From Cepaea nemoralis (Eukaryota > Mollusca > Gastropoda > Stylommatophora > Helicidae): DNA of 64,000 nucleotides. Position 1 is the stretch's first letter. Each line of letters starts with the position of its first letter. The notes beneath the pieces are model-generated. The model searched no databases, was not told the origin of the DNA, and worked only from the letters and a program-made list of their open reading frames with translations. Location: the NCBI GenBank assembly GCA_014155875.1, contig JACEFZ010028132.1, positions 92,501 to 156,500 on the forward strand. Reading direction: 5' to 3'. Positions 42,451-54,953 of this stretch are shown here, piece after piece. Both the position numbers and the translations under genes were made by a program.

Positions 42451-43265
42451 TAGAAGAGAAACACCAACAACAATATTTATAAGAAGAAAAACAAAAACAA
42501 AATGTAAAAGAACAAGAATAACGATTACAAGAAGTAGAAGGACAAGAACAAGAATTACAATAACAAGGAGAAGAATCAGAACACCTCTAGGAAGAAAAAT
42601 AAAAAGAATAAGAATAATTAGAATAAAGACACAAAGAAGCCGGATAATAAGGACAGAAATAAGACAACGCGCAAGTCACTATAACAAAACAACATTTTAT
42701 TAGATGTATGTCATTATCAATACATGGTGAAAGTTGTTCACTGGTGATTGAAAGACTTATTCATATAACCATTGAATAACTGAAATGAATGATGATTGAA
42801 TGAACGAATGAGACAATATGTCTTGACACAACATTAACGACAAGAGAAAAGATATAATGCAACATGACATGACCAGACACAACATCCACGGTAATCAAAA
42901 ACAGTTTCCATTGTCAGCGTCGATCAACCTGGGCAGCAAAAATACCCTGTGAAACGAGAAATACAATTTGATTTGAATCAACTTCTCAGTAAAACAGGGT
43001 AAGTCTACGACCACGGAGTCAAGTCTGAACTGCTGTCCTGTGTTCTCTGGGCATGACCTCCTGGAACAGATGCTGGTCATCTGTCTCTGGCAGAGCTTGG
43101 TAGATGTAGGACCACTTCTCACAACTTCCGAGACGCGAGGCAGGATGGCTGTTGTAGGTTGTGCTACCTGATTAGTATTGGTTATGTATTAGCAAAGTGA
43201 TAGGTAAAGTGTGATGGGACGAAGTAACTATTGAAATTCACGCAAGATAACAGAATAACGTGTTA
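42451..43265. other. No gene; A-rich then unique sequence
   Basis: 42,451-42,665 is A-rich with AAGAA/ACAAGAA runs. 42,666-43,265 is unique-looking. A TTCTCAG at about 42,990 could be read as a splice acceptor but no exon is supported. Confidence 0.4.
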
Positions 43266-43742
<477 letters not shown>

Positions 43743-44117
43743 CAGAAGAAGAAGAAGAAGAAGAAGAAGAAGAAGAAGAAGAAGAAGAAGAAGAAGAAGA
43801 AGAAGAAGAAGAAGAAGAAGAAGAAGAAGAAGAAGAAGAAGAAGAAGAAGAAGAAGAAGAAGAAGAAGAAGAAGAAGAAGAAGAAGAAGAAAAAGAAGAA
43901 GAAGAAGAAGAAGAAGAAGAAGAAGAAGAAGAAGAAGAAGAAGAAGAAGAAGAAGAAGAAGAAGAAGAAGAAGAAGAAGAAGAAGAAGAAGAAGAAGAAG
44001 AAGAAGAGGAGGAAGAGGAAGAAGAAGAAGAAGGAGAAAGAAGAAGAAGAAGAAGAAGAAGAAGAAGAAGAAGAAGAAGAAGAAGAAGAAGAAGAAGAAG
44101 AAGAAGAAGAAGAAGAA
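43743..44117. repeat. (GAA)n microsatellite, 375 bp
   Basis: About 125 GAA units, pure apart from a few GAAAAA, GAGGAGG and GAAGG interruptions near 43,890 and 44,010. Polypurine on the plus strand; directly abuts L-alpha copy 2. Confidence 0.97.
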
Positions 44118-45495
44118 TGATACAGGTAATTACAAAGCAAAGGCAGTAAAAAAGACTGCACACAATACAGAGGCACTTCCCTTATGAGTCATACTTGGAA
44201 ATTATTTTGCAAAATTCTTGAGAAATGATTGCGAACTACAAAAGAACGAACTACTATAGAATCCCAGACTTGGATTTAGGAAAAAAAAAGGATGCACAGA
44301 TGCCATTTTTGCCTTTAGACAACTTACAGAAAAATGAATCGAATTTAATTAATCACTCCATTTAGCCTTTGTCGACCAAGAAAAGGCATTGATAGAGTAG
44401 ATAGAAACAAGCTGTGGGAAATCCTTAAACAATATGGAGTGAGTACACATAAACAAACCTATGTAGAAGCTTATACAACAAAAGTGAATGCATGATGAGA
44501 GCAACTGGAGGACACTCAGAACCCTTCACCATAAGATCCAGAGTACGACAAGGTTGTGTCCTGTCCCCTCTCTTGTTCATAACGTATATAAACAATATAT
44601 GAATTTTAAAAAAAAAAACACAGCTACACAGAGTCCATAAGAACACTGCATCACGTACAGAACACAGAAGAAGAACCATCAGCAAATTACATCATTAGAG
44701 AACTTCTATTTGCGGACGATCAAGCACTAAAAGCAAAATCAAAAGCAGAATTACGAGACCACGTGAATAGTCTAAACAGAATATGTAAGGAACATAACAT
44801 GAAAATTAGCACAAGTAAAACAGAGGTAATGACTATAACAAAAGAAGGGGGAAAGGGAGGGGGACATCGATTCACCTACACGAAAATCCACTGAAACAAG
44901 TAAAGAGCTTCAAGTACCTAAGAAGTAAAATACCATCAAATGGCAAATCAGAAGACGAGATCGAAAATAGATGCAATAAGGCGAACCAACTCATTGAACA
45001 AATGGCACCAATACAAAAGAACAAACATGTATCAATAGTTACTAAGAAAGCACTTTACAACACAATCTTCCTACCAACTCTATGCTACCAATGCGAAACC
45101 TGGACAATGACAGAAAAAGAGAAAAGAAACACAACAACAACAGAAATGAGATTCCTGAGAAGACTAATCAATGTATCAAGAAAAGAGCAGATCAGAAATG
45201 AAGAAATTAGGACTAAAGTGTGGGTTATAGCAAAGCTAGATTATATTAGAAGGCATCAAGTCAAATAGTTTAGCCATGTAATTAGGTTGCCAACTAACAG
45301 TATACCACAACAAGCAATGATGTACAGACCAGAGGGAAGCAGAGGAAGAGGCCGACCACGTAAACGATGGATGGAGAGAATAACAGAGCCCATGGGAATA
45401 TCGATACATGAAGTTCATAAGCGGGCACTCTCCCGCTGTTTATACTTCACCTCGACACCGCAAGGTACAAGAGGAACATGATGAGATGAGATTAA
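44118..45495 (+). mobile_element. L-alpha copy 2
   Basis: Plus-strand LINE with the same order as copy 3: AAAGGCAGTAAA..., RT, thumb, 3' UTR, and tail ATGATGAGATGAGATT (45,479-45,494). 5' truncated, beginning just before the RT fingers. Confidence 0.88.
44185..45450 (+). pseudogene. L-alpha copy 2 reverse transcriptase
   Basis: Decayed RT: KILEK, LGFRKKK, CTDAIFAFRQL, FVDQEKALIE, RVRQGCVLSPLLF, LLFADDQALKAKS (catalytic aspartates near 44,717) and NRICKEHNMKISTSKTEV. The best open part is 45,002-45,268 (YQCETWTMTEKEK, RFLRRLINVSRKEQIRN), then stop, then LPTNSIPQQAMMYRPEGSR and RGRPRKRW to 45,450. Numerous stops and frameshifts. Confidence 0.85.
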
Positions 45496-45559
45496 TGCTG
45501 TTATTGATCTTAAGACAAACAACTGGTTCAGTGTTGTCACTTGGTGTGTCCTCAGTTGT

Positions 45560-45665
45560 TTAGAATATGTCGTCTGAATGTGAGCCACACTTATTACCGT
45601 CACTTGATGTGGTCCACACTTATTACCGTCACTGGATGTGGTCCACACTTATTACCGTCACTGAA
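45560..45665. repeat. 29-bp tandem repeat, three copies
   Basis: GTGGTCCACACTTATTACCG plus TCACTGGAT, three units with minor differences. Confidence 0.85.
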
Positions 45666-46489
45666 TTGATCCGCAGGTGCGCACAACGCCGTCCATGTTA
45701 TTGATTTATTTGAGGCTTGTGGCTGCTCTTGCACACCTGGAGAACGAACAAACAAACAGTGTTATAAGCCAGGTTAATAACAGCTCCAGGTTATATGAAC
45801 TAAAGGGCCCATAAACATGCAATCAAGGGAGATCAATCCATTATTAACACTTTGAATCCCAGGATCCCCAGCTGCAGTCAACGGGGGTTAACCACTATGG
45901 GAGAAATTACCAGTGTATTACTACCACATAGGCTTGATATACAGTGACAGTTTCCATCAGGCAAGCCAGAATTTTAGACCATACTTTGAACTGAAGAACG
46001 AGAACGCCTAATGCGACGGCAGGCATTCACCGACAATTATAACAATCTGCCATGACATCATCAGCCAGGATACAAACGTGTGTACACCAGAACCACATCT
46101 GCTTCAAATATTATCTTTGTGCACGATCTGGACTTGTTCTGTCGCTGAAATCAGCATCATAATGTGCCCGGCCTACAGGCGTAGGCGTCCATGTCTCTGC
46201 ACAGATCTGGCTCTCTGGTGTTCTGGTTGATAAGATTCCTCCGTGTAATATTCTCGGTGCTCCAACATCAATTCTTTTTGTCTTCCTCTGCCTCTTTCCC
46301 CACTGCAGATTGCTAAAATAATGGCTATCATTAGTTTGCCCACAGTGCTGATCCATTGAAGATCAATTGCATTCATATTTTTGTGAATAACAGAAGTCAA
46401 ATACAGACCTAGGTAATATTGTCTAGAAATAGGTAGATACAGACCTAGGTAATATTGCCTCGAAATAGTAGGATACCACATTACGCAGG
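45666..46489. other. No confident gene; possible LINE trace
   Basis: The minus strand at 46,111-46,356 has a short frame with GKRQRKTKRIDV that could be a LINE remnant but cannot be assigned. AGACCTAGGTAATATTGYCT occurs twice near 46,410 and 46,443. Confidence 0.35.
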
Positions 46490-46725
46490 CTATGTGACGA
46501 AGGGCGTACGGACGCAATTCGTAATTCCGCAAACCGAGTTAGAAACGCAACTGCGAGCGATTAGGAAGTAGACTGCCTTGCGTTGGTTTTCATACAATGG
46601 CATGTGTGTTGGTCGTTCAGAAAGCAGTGGCAAACTACTGATCGTAAACTTGCCAAGAGATCACAATAAGCCAAATAAGGCTGGAGTTGACCGCGACGTC
46701 CCAGTAAAGGATACGCAACTAACAA
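46490..46725 (+). mobile_element. S-C SINE
   Basis: Contains AAAGCAGTGGCAAACTACTG, GTAAACTTGCCAAGAGATCA, GGCTGGAGTTGACCGCGACG and AGTAAAGGATACGC in S-C order; the head is diverged. Confidence 0.75.
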
Positions 46726-46848
46726 TTGTAAACCGCATCTTACACGCACACGAGATAGGGAAATCACGAATCGAAATGACAACATAAATCACACCCTGCT
46801 CTCTATATAAATACCATAGGCTCTGACATGCATGCGCTTTATAACATT

Positions 46849-47594
46849 GTTTATCAACCCCACCCTATAGAGGTTCTTGTCGCAGCATATGTTTATGAAC
46901 ACCACCCTATAGAGGTTCTTGTCTCAGAACATGTTTATGAACACCACCCTATAGAGGTTCTTGTCTCAGAACATGTTTATGAATACCACCCTATAGAGGT
47001 TCTTGTCTCAGAACATGTTTATGAATACCACCCTATAGAGGTTCTTGTCTCAGAACATGTTTATGAATACCACCCTATAGAGGTTCTTGTCTCAGAACAT
47101 GTTTATGAATACCACCCTATAGAGGTTCTTGTCGCAGCATATGTTTATGAATACCACCCTATAGAGGTTCTTGTCTTCAGAACATGTTTATGAATACCAC
47201 CCTATAGAGGTTCTTGTCTCAGAACATGTTTATGAATACCACCCTATAGAGGTTCTTGTCTCAGAACATGTTTATGAATACCACCCTATAGAGGTTCTTG
47301 TCTCAGAACATGTTTATGAATACCACCCTATAGAGGTTCTTGTCTCAGAACATGTTTATGAATACCACCCTATAGAGGTTCTTGTCTCAGAACATGTTTA
47401 TGAATACCACCCTATAGAGGTTCTTGTCTCAGAACATGTTTATGAACACCACCCTATAGAGGTTCTTGTCTCAGAACATGTTTATGAACACCACCCTATA
47501 GAGGTTCTTGTCGTAGCATATGTTTATGAACACCACCCTACAGAGGTTCTTGTCTCAGAACATGTTTATGAACACGACCCTACAGAGGTTCTTG
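46849..47594. repeat. 42-bp minisatellite, left arm
   Basis: About 18 copies of a 42-bp unit containing CACCCTATAGAGGTTCTTGT and CTCAGAACATGTTTATGAAT. The period is 14 codons, hence a long open frame. The array is split by a hAT element and resumes at 50,845. Confidence 0.97.
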
Positions 47595-47603
47595 CAGGCT
47601 TGT

Positions 47604-47700
47604 CCATGGGAATGGAATTCCCATGGGAATCCCATGGTAAACGTCCCATGGGATGGGACAGCACACATTTGTATTTCCCATGGGACACATGGGACAGTAG
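47604..47700. promoter_or_regulatory. Left subterminal CCCATGGGA repeats of hAT
   Basis: The palindromic motif CCCATGGGA or close variants occurs about six times in under 100 bp, and again several times at the right end (50,753-50,835). Subterminal repeats of this kind bind hAT transposases (family knowledge); binding here is inferred. Confidence 0.6.
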
Positions 47701-47985
47701 CCATGTCATAACAACTTGATCTACCTCAGCCCTTAACTTTTTTATTTTTTTACCTTTTAAAGCCTTTTATCCTTCTTTTTTTTTCCTGTATATATTTGTA
47801 TCAATTCTTTATCTCGTGGTGGGACACCGGATAAATAAATAAATGCGCGCTGCTAGTCAGCCATTGTTGCTGTAGTTGTTGATTGGCGTCTTTGGCGATT
47901 TGTAAATACGAAGATAGTTTTAATCTGCAGTAATCAAAGTTGTTTTGTTGCTGAATTCCAGTATTTTTATTTGGTTGAATATTAG

Positions 47986-48335
<350 letters not shown>

Positions 48336-48382
48336 ATATATATAGTCTATAAATATATAGTAGTCCTAATTTTAAATAATTT

Positions 48383-50494
48383 GTGAAGGCAGACACTTGA
48401 AGTCACGGTGTTACTGAGTGTAAGCTGTGTAAGTCTACGGTACCCCAAAATGGCCAACCAAAAATATGAGTTCCAGGATCTTACTAAAGCTGTTGTTGCA
48501 AACATGTTGAGTGGGGGAGAATGCCAATTGATTGATGTTCCAAAAGAACTTGTAAAGTCTTAAACAGCTGATATTAAAGCAGTAAGATATCCGAAAGTAC
48601 TTTAGCACCATTTGTTTACTGTGCAAAGTGCAAAACGCTATACAGTTGGTATACGTTGGTTAATGAACAATGGGTTAATTAAAGTGGTTATTGAGTTGCA
48701 ATACAGCATAGCATGAAATGTGGTTCCGGTGGTTCTACTAACATCAACAGATGTTTTTGAAGCCAAGCAGCGGAAAGTAACAAAATCACAACCAACATAG
48801 TCAAATGCATGGCAAAAAACAGTTGTTGAACTAATTACATCACATCCAACAGTATCCATTTCGGCTGTATGTGACATTATATGTGATGCTGCTAACTTTG
48901 CTGCAAGATCTACTCACGCTGCTAACAAGGTATATAATTACACTATACCACGGCAAACAATGACTCGATCTATGTTACGGCAAAGAAAATTGGCCAAACT
49001 GCAGTTTCAAAAATTGTTTCAACATCTGGCACAAGATTCAGAATGTGCAATTTCGGGAATAGTTGACTTTTGGTCTGCAAGACAAACATAACTTTTGCCA
49101 TACGGGGGAAGTATTGCATGTGGACTAGATCAAAATTGGGAATGGATAACTTTTCCTCTGTCTCTTATAAACATTTATAGTAAACACTCCCACTCTGCAC
49201 AATTTACGCACAATTTTTTTTTTGGCACGTGAATTTCTTGCCGAATCTACCAAATTCTCCAGTCCATTGTTTGTGTGTACTGAGAATGCAGCAACCATGA
49301 CGGCAGCATTTGATGGACGGTTTAATACCGATACAGAAATGCACCGATCTGGTTGTACTGAGCACAGGTTATCAACCTGCATTACTGATAGCTTCAGCAG
49401 AGGATTGATTTCTGAACTGGATCAGTTCATGGATCAACTTTCATTTACTGAAACATATTACACTACACGTCAGCAAAGGCATCTCAGTTGCCATTTTCCA
49501 TACCAACAAAATCTGTAACACGTGAATGGCGATCATATTACCAACGTTTGAACTGCCCATTAAAAAAAAAAAAATTACTCACATTACTTTAATGAAGATG
49601 ATGAAGAATTCTGAAACTACATTCCGAATATTGCTCAGATTAAAGGAATGCTGTACATACATGAGAAATTCAAAACTTTTTTGACAAATTAGAAATTGAT
49701 GGGGCTACATCTCATTTAATTTTGCTGTTATACTTCCTCCTAAACTATCAGTTGTACAAAGATATTGTTGATATTGACGAAGAAATTTCCAGCAGCATGG
49801 TGAAGAAATCTTGTCAGAATTTTCAGAAAATTATTGGAGAAAAATTTTGGCCATATTGCTGGCAGTTCTCTGGCAGATACTTTAGCATTCCTCACTGGAG
49901 TTGACATTAAAACCAAAATAGAAGACATGGTCAAGTCAGTTGCTACTAAGATGAAAGGGAATGTAGGACACCAATAAATGAGCCAATGATTGGATCGGTT
50001 TTTCTAAGTCTGTTGTTCAAACTGTTATTTCATTCATTAAGGATGCTGTGATGTCGATTCCTAAATCAATCAATCAATCAATCTTTCTTCTGAATCATCT
50101 GCTGTATGTGAAGTAGCAGGGATTGTAGAACAAAAGCCGAAAAGTGATTTAGACTTAATTTTTGATCCTCCACCAAACAAAGCACTTAAGTTTGATGACC
50201 CCAGAAACAAAGGCCTTAGGTACGAAGTTACCATGTTTCAAATATTACGGCAACCAACTTCACAAACATTAAATTATTGGAAAAATGAATATAGGTTTCC
50301 ACTGCTAAAAGTAAGTGCGAAAATTGTTTTTGGCCATACCAGTGTCATTAGCAGCAGTAGAGCGCTTATTTAGTGCAGCTGGATTATTGTTGAGTAAGTT
50401 ACGAAAACGGATGTTCCCAGCTCTCGTTATTGCACGTAATACGCAACTTGTGGAAATGGTTCAGGTATTACCTGGATTAACTGAATTATTATAA
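48383..50494 (+). pseudogene. hAT transposase, inactivated
   Basis: Fragments in order: CKLCKS at about 48,420, resembling the paired cysteines of a BED finger; SAVCDIICDAANFAARS and IVDFWSARQT near 48,870-49,090; SPLFVCTENAATMTAAF then CTEHRLSTCI (CxxH motif of hAT catalytic domains) at 49,258-49,385; and the C-terminal dimerisation motif VSLAAVERLFSAAGLLLSK then LRKRMFP at 50,338-50,415. Many stops, frameshifts and an A-run at 49,562 break the frame. The expected acidic residue in the TDN motif reads TEN here. Confidence 0.85.
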
Positions 50495-50844
50495 AAAGTC
50501 GATCAGCAGGAAATTGATAATGTGCTGAATGAGCAGAGTGACTCAGAAAAAGAATGAGAGTGTTAGAATGACACTGAAATGTCATATTTAGATTAAACTT
50601 TGTTTTAATAAAATACTCTTGAACATTAAAATTAATAAATTCTGTTGTTTTACATGTCTTTTTGTACATGTAGTCTTATTTAGTAGACACTAACCCTAAA
50701 CTTTCATAAATTTCATAATTGTATTTGAACTGTATTCCATATTAATATTATCATGGGAATCCCATGGGATGGGATGGGACAGGCATAAATAGCCATGGAT
50801 TGGGATGGGATGGGACTGAAAAATGTGTCCCATGGACAAGCCTG

Positions 50845-51030
50845 GGTTCTTGTCTCAGAACATGTTTATGAATACCACCCTATAGAGGTTCTTGTCTGAG
50901 AACATGTTTATGAACACCCACCCTATAGAGGTTCTTGGCTCAGAACATGTTTATGAACACCCACCCTATAGAGGTTCTTGGCTCAGAACATGTTTATGAA
51001 CACCACCCTATAGAGGTTCTTGTCGCAGCA
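50845..51030. repeat. 42-bp minisatellite, right arm
   Basis: About 4.5 units identical in sequence to the left arm, resuming in register after the hAT TSD. Confidence 0.96.
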
Positions 51031-51125
51031 TACGTTTTGCTTTTATTGATCCATTATTCTCATTCTTTTACAATGCCTTAATTTAGTAACTGCGTTGTTT
51101 TCTAATTGTTTTACATGTTCTTCTG

Positions 51126-51126
<1 letters not shown>

Positions 51127-51171
<45 letters not shown>
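51127..51171. repeat. (GT)n microsatellite
   Basis: About 22 GT units. Confidence 0.95.
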
Positions 51172-51176
<5 letters not shown>

Positions 51177-51329
51177 GACGAAGGCTTCTCGCCGCAACGC
51201 CCTTTGTTTTCCGTAATTGTGTTTAGTAAATCGGTCCAATAAGTAATGTTTTTATATTGTTTACATTACCACCGCTTTAGCACAGTTTAACTAACTGTAC
51301 TTATATTGGAAGCACATCATTATAAATAC
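51172..51329. other. No feature seen
   Basis: No gene or repeat was recognised. Confidence 0.4.
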
Positions 51330-51525
51330 AGCGGACAGACAGAATGACAAGTATAATGAAAGACAAACATTACAACTATGCAATGAATAGACAACACTAT
51401 ACTTATGAAAAATGGAAAGACAAAATTGCAAATTCAGTGGAAGACAAAAATAAGCAAATATAATCAAGAGACAACATTACAAAGTGCAATGAACAGACAA
51501 AATTACATACTATAATGGACAAATC
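51330..51525. repeat. Decayed A-rich minisatellite
   Basis: Degenerate ~27-bp units with AGACAAAnATTACAA and TATAATGnA, the same motif family as 53,276-54,065 and 60,496-61,186. Confidence 0.7.
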
Positions 51526-51574
51526 CATCCACCCATCGTGTTCTATGCCGATAAGCGTGGGCGATCATGTTCTG

Positions 51575-52010
51575 TCATCTCACTCGATCACCAGAGTGGT
51601 AGATCAGCTCCGTGTTCCTGTCTCGACCATGCCACGTGGCCAAGCCATCCAGGTATTTGCTTCTAGGCCTTCCCCTTGGTCTCTTCCCTTCGATCTTGCC
51701 AGTTGTCACCAAGTTCTCCAAGTCATTTCTTCTCATAACATGCCCAAAACATTTTGACTGTTTACGTCTAATGACTCTAATCAGTTTACGATCTTCATTT
51801 GTTTCTTGAAGGACTTGTTCATTAGTTTTTCTGAATGTCCATGGTATTCTTTGCATTTCCTCAGAAACCACATTTCTACAGCCATCAGGTGTTTTTCAGC
51901 TTGGCTGCTCATTATCCACGCTTCACATCCATACAAAAGTACAGGTTCCATGTAGCATCTTCAAAACTCTTTTTCTCGTTATCAATTGATATCTTTTTAT
52001 TGGTAAGTAT
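51575..52010 (-). pseudogene. L-gamma copy 2 C-terminal region
   Basis: Minus frame 51,575-51,871: RIPWTFRKTNEQVLQETNED, RKQSKCFGHVMRRNDLENLV, GKIEGKRPRGRPRSKYLDGL, TELIYHSGDRVR. These are the conserved post-RT motifs of L-gamma. Upstream (51,900-52,010) the frame is broken. Confidence 0.85.
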
Positions 52011-52022
52011 GTTTTTCATCTT

Positions 52023-52900
52023 AGTTAGTTAGTTAGTCGACAGATCATCCTCATTGCACATCGAACCATTCAGTCCATAAGTGCTCGGATCCCCTCCTCA
52101 GCAAATCCCGCAGCGTGTAGCGGCTAACGACACCAGTTCTGTGTTGGTTTATCAATCTTCTTTGGCTTCCTGCGTAGTGTTCTTGTTTGGCCACATCTCT
52201 TTTAATTTGCTGTTCTCGCAGTCTGGCCATGGTTGTAGATTCACAGTCATCACTTGGTTCATGCAAGAGTCTTACTTCTCGTAGAGCATTCAGAATGTCA
52301 GCCTGGTCCATAGCGCGTCCGCCCTCCACAGTAGCCATACCTGTGAGCTTGTCAGCCCGCTCATTTCCTTGTACTCCCACATGCCCTGGCACAAAGATGA
52401 AACTAATCTTTGTCAGCCGAGACCGCTCCAGAGACAGCAACCACTCTCTTCGGATCAACCCCATCTCTATCCTCTTGATCATGTTCATTGAGTCGCTCAG
52501 AAATCATGCCCTATTGAATGTCTGTGTCTCGAGCTATGTTATTGCTTTACTTACTACCATAACTTCCATAGTCAGACTACTTGTGGTCTCAACAAAAGCA
52601 CCAGAGTCCTCCTTCACAATTCTCCCTCCGGCCCGAGCCGTAAAGGCCCATGAGCTTCTCACATGTCGGACGACCGACCCATCTGTGTAGATGACAGCAT
52701 CACCGTCTAACGAATTCTCGAAAATTAACGCTTGTACTTCCGCCTCCACAGCAGCAGGATTTTCTTGTCTGCAAACTTGGATGCAAACTGAAAAGGGCGT
52801 ACATACATTTGTTGGCACTTGTACCCACTCCTCGCCAGGTTCTAAGACCTCCAGTGAACACACCTGTTGAAGAATGTCTTCGGCTTGACCCATCCATCCC
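52023..52900 (-). mobile_element. RNH element copy 2
   Basis: An 878-bp insert with a perfect 11-bp TSD. On the minus strand it starts GGGATGGATGGGTCAAGCCG, just before the MG-AEDI codons, and ends in (CTAA)n. Its coding content starts at the same protein position as copy 1 (SWMGRAEDI versus GWMGQAEDI) although the two are well diverged. Confidence 0.88.
52051..52900 (-). pseudogene. RNH copy 2 RNase H ORF with two stops
   Basis: One frame over the whole insert, with catalytic residues visible: IYTDGSVV (Asp), SLTMEVMVV (Glu), FLSDSMNM (Asp), PGHVGVQGNERADKL (His, Asp). Two in-frame stops (52,534 and one codon group downstream) interrupt between the Glu and second Asp motifs; no frameshift is apparent. 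Tail LLRRGSEHLWT matches copy 1 but the CPEC knuckle is replaced. Because of the insertion phase, the frame fuses in frame to L-gamma upstream (GRCVEEIRTRIAIAKVAFCK), a chance chimera. Confidence 0.85.
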
Positions 52901-52911
52901 TTTTTCATCTT

Positions 52912-53275
52912 GCAAAAGGCTACCTTCGCAATGGCAATTCTTGTTCTAATCTCTTCAACGCATCTCCCATCAGATGTTATGACTGTTCCGAGATAACTAT
53001 ATCGATTCACTTGCTTAAGAATATACCCATTTACTCATATATCACACTGTGGGTTTTCCCTCTTCCCAGTGACGCCCATAATTTGTGTCTTCATAATATT
53101 CAGCTTGTAACCCTAGTTGATCACTGTGTGAAACAACCGCATCTACTAAATTTTGCAGGTCCTGTTCATTGTCTGCAATCAAAACTATCATCTGCATATT
53201 TAATGTTATTGATGTATCGTTCCCCAATATTGATTCCTTCCATATCTTCTATATTTCTGACAATATTTTCACTAG
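52912..53275 (-). pseudogene. L-gamma copy 2 RT fragment
   Basis: Minus strand encodes the region from the RT active-site neighbourhood (LIADNEQDLQNLVDAVV at about 53,150) to YSYLGTVITSDGRCVEEI. The catalytic YADD segment is lost at a short deletion near 53,190. Ends abruptly at 53,275 at the A-rich array. Confidence 0.78.
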
Positions 53276-54065
53276 TACAAAAACAAATAACAAATATAAT
53301 TGAAGATAAAATTACAAATGCAATAGAGAGATAAAACTACAAATTTAGTGAAATGTAAATATTACAAATAGAATTGAAGACAAAATTATAAAAAGAATGG
53401 AGAAGCAAAATTACAACTACAATTTTTTTATTTTTTTTTATTTCGCATATCCATTACAGGACATTACAATCAACACCAGCATGTTTCAGCTGCTGTTGAT
53501 TGATGTCTTGGCAAGTTTTACGTTCAGTAGTTTGCCATTACTTTCTGAACGACCGGCTCACATACCCCCGTAAGTAACCAACGCAATGAGACGCGATCCG
53601 CTGCCGAATCTCGAGCAGCTGTGTTTCGTACGAGAGTATACGGGATTACGGACAACGTTCTTAACACCTACGCCAGGGAGTATTGTTACAACTATAATGG
53701 AGAAGCAAAATTACAAATATATGGAAGAAAATTACAAATATAACGGAAACACAACATTACAAAAATAATGGAGAGACACAATTACAGATATAATGGCGAT
53801 TCAACGATACAAATATTACACTCAGACACAATAACACATCTAATGGAAAGACCAAGCCACAAATAACATGCAAGAACAAAATGACATATATATTGAAAAG
53901 ACAAAATGATAACTATATTGAAAAGACACAAAATGGCAAATTTAATTGGAAAATAAAAATGGAATAATAATAAATAAAATCGAAAGCCTAAATGATAAAT
54001 ATAATGAATTGATAACAAAATAAATTTAATTGAAAATAAAATGACAAATGAAATTAGAAGGCAAA
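53276..54065. repeat. A-rich ~27-bp minisatellite
   Basis: Degenerate units with ACAAATATAATGGAGAGAC and AAAATTACAAnTATAA, interrupted by an S-C SINE at 53,425-53,685. Confidence 0.8.
53425..53685 (-). mobile_element. S-C SINE in A-rich array
   Basis: Reversed S-C with T-rich tail, GCATATCCATTACAGGACAT, TTGGCAAGTTTTACGTTCAG and GTTTGCCATTACTTTCTGAA. TSD TTACAACTACAAT (53,412-53,424) and TTACAACTATAAT (53,686-53,698), one mismatch. Confidence 0.88.
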
Positions 54066-54953
54066 ACGATAATTCATTCATCAAGTGTCATGCTGATAAG
54101 CGTGGGCGGCCATGTTTCTCCATCTCATGCGACTACCAGAGTCGTGGATCAGCTCTGTGTTCTTGTCTCGACCATACCACGTGGCAAAGCCTTCCAGGCA
54201 TTTACTTCTCTGCCTTCCCCTTGTTCTCTTCCCCTCAATCTTGCCAGTTGTCACAAGTTCTGCAATTTATTTATGCAGTCATTTTGACTGACTATGTCTA
54301 ATTTCTCTAATCAGTTTACGGTTTGCATGTGCTTCTTGTAGGTACTTGGTCATTGGTTTTTCTGTCTGTGCATGGTATTCTTTGCAATTTCCTAAGAAAC
54401 CACACTTCCACAGCCATCAGATGTTTTTCACCTTGTCTGCTCATTGTCCACGCTTCACATCAATACAAAAGAACAGGTCCTAGTGACGACTATAATCTGT
54501 GTCTTCTTACAATTTAATTCTAACCATGGTTGTTCACTGTGTGCAACAACCACATCTAATAAATGTTTCAGATCCTGCTCATTGTCTGCAATCAAGACTG
54601 TACCATCCGAATATCTAATGTTATCGATGTTACATCCCAAAATGGTAATTCCTTTCATATCTTCTACATTTCTGGAAATATTTTCACTGTACAGGGAAAG
54701 AAGATCTGGAGACATCACACATTCCTGTCTCACACCTCTTTTATTAGACTGATATTGATCTACTTCATTATCAATCCTTATGGCAGCTTGTTGTCTCCAA
54801 TATATGTTTTTTTTTTACAATTCTACGGTCTTTCCTATCACTTTGCTGATCTGCAAGCGTCTCTATCATGTTGACATGTCTTTCTTTATCGAAAGCCTTT
54901 GTGTAGTCAATAAAGCAAAGACTATATCTCTGTTTACTTCTATAGAACGTTCA
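54066..54953 (-). mobile_element. L-gamma copy 3, internally deleted
   Basis: 3' end like copies 1 and 2 (GATAAGCGTGGGCGGCCATG), RT segment 54,455-54,733 (QECVMSPDLLSLYSENISRN, NNIRYSDGTVLIADNEQDLK), and upstream to GAACGTTCAT. About 400 bp between the thumb and RT is missing at 54,480. YSDG replaces the YADD catalytic motif. Truncated by, or adjacent to, the L-alpha tail at 54,954. Confidence 0.83.

Larger units (their letters stand above)
51526..53275 (-). mobile_element. L-gamma copy 2, split by RNH element
   Basis: 3' end at about 51,526 (CCATCC tail reversed), thumb region to 52,022, then resumption at 52,912 through the RT core to 53,275. Copy 1 has the uninterrupted order. A perfect 11-bp TSD TTTTTCATCTT (52,012-52,022; 52,901-52,911) brackets the RNH insert. 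Confidence 0.9.

Noticed and set aside
42895..43122. Possible host 3' exon on the minus strand
   Set aside because: 75 residues with no recognisable motif; splice-like signals alone are not enough.
46111..46356. LINE C-terminal fragment on the minus strand
   Set aside because: Basic GKRQRK-like stretch only; could not be aligned by eye with any family in the window.
46828..47719. Repeat-protein-like frames (HPIEVLVSEHVYEY type)
   Set aside because: The 42-bp minisatellite period is 14 codons; no start context, no end domain, and it is cut by a transposon.
52534..53010. A novel RT-RNase H fusion gene
   Set aside because: The fusion is explained by the RNH insertion in L-gamma with an 11-bp TSD.
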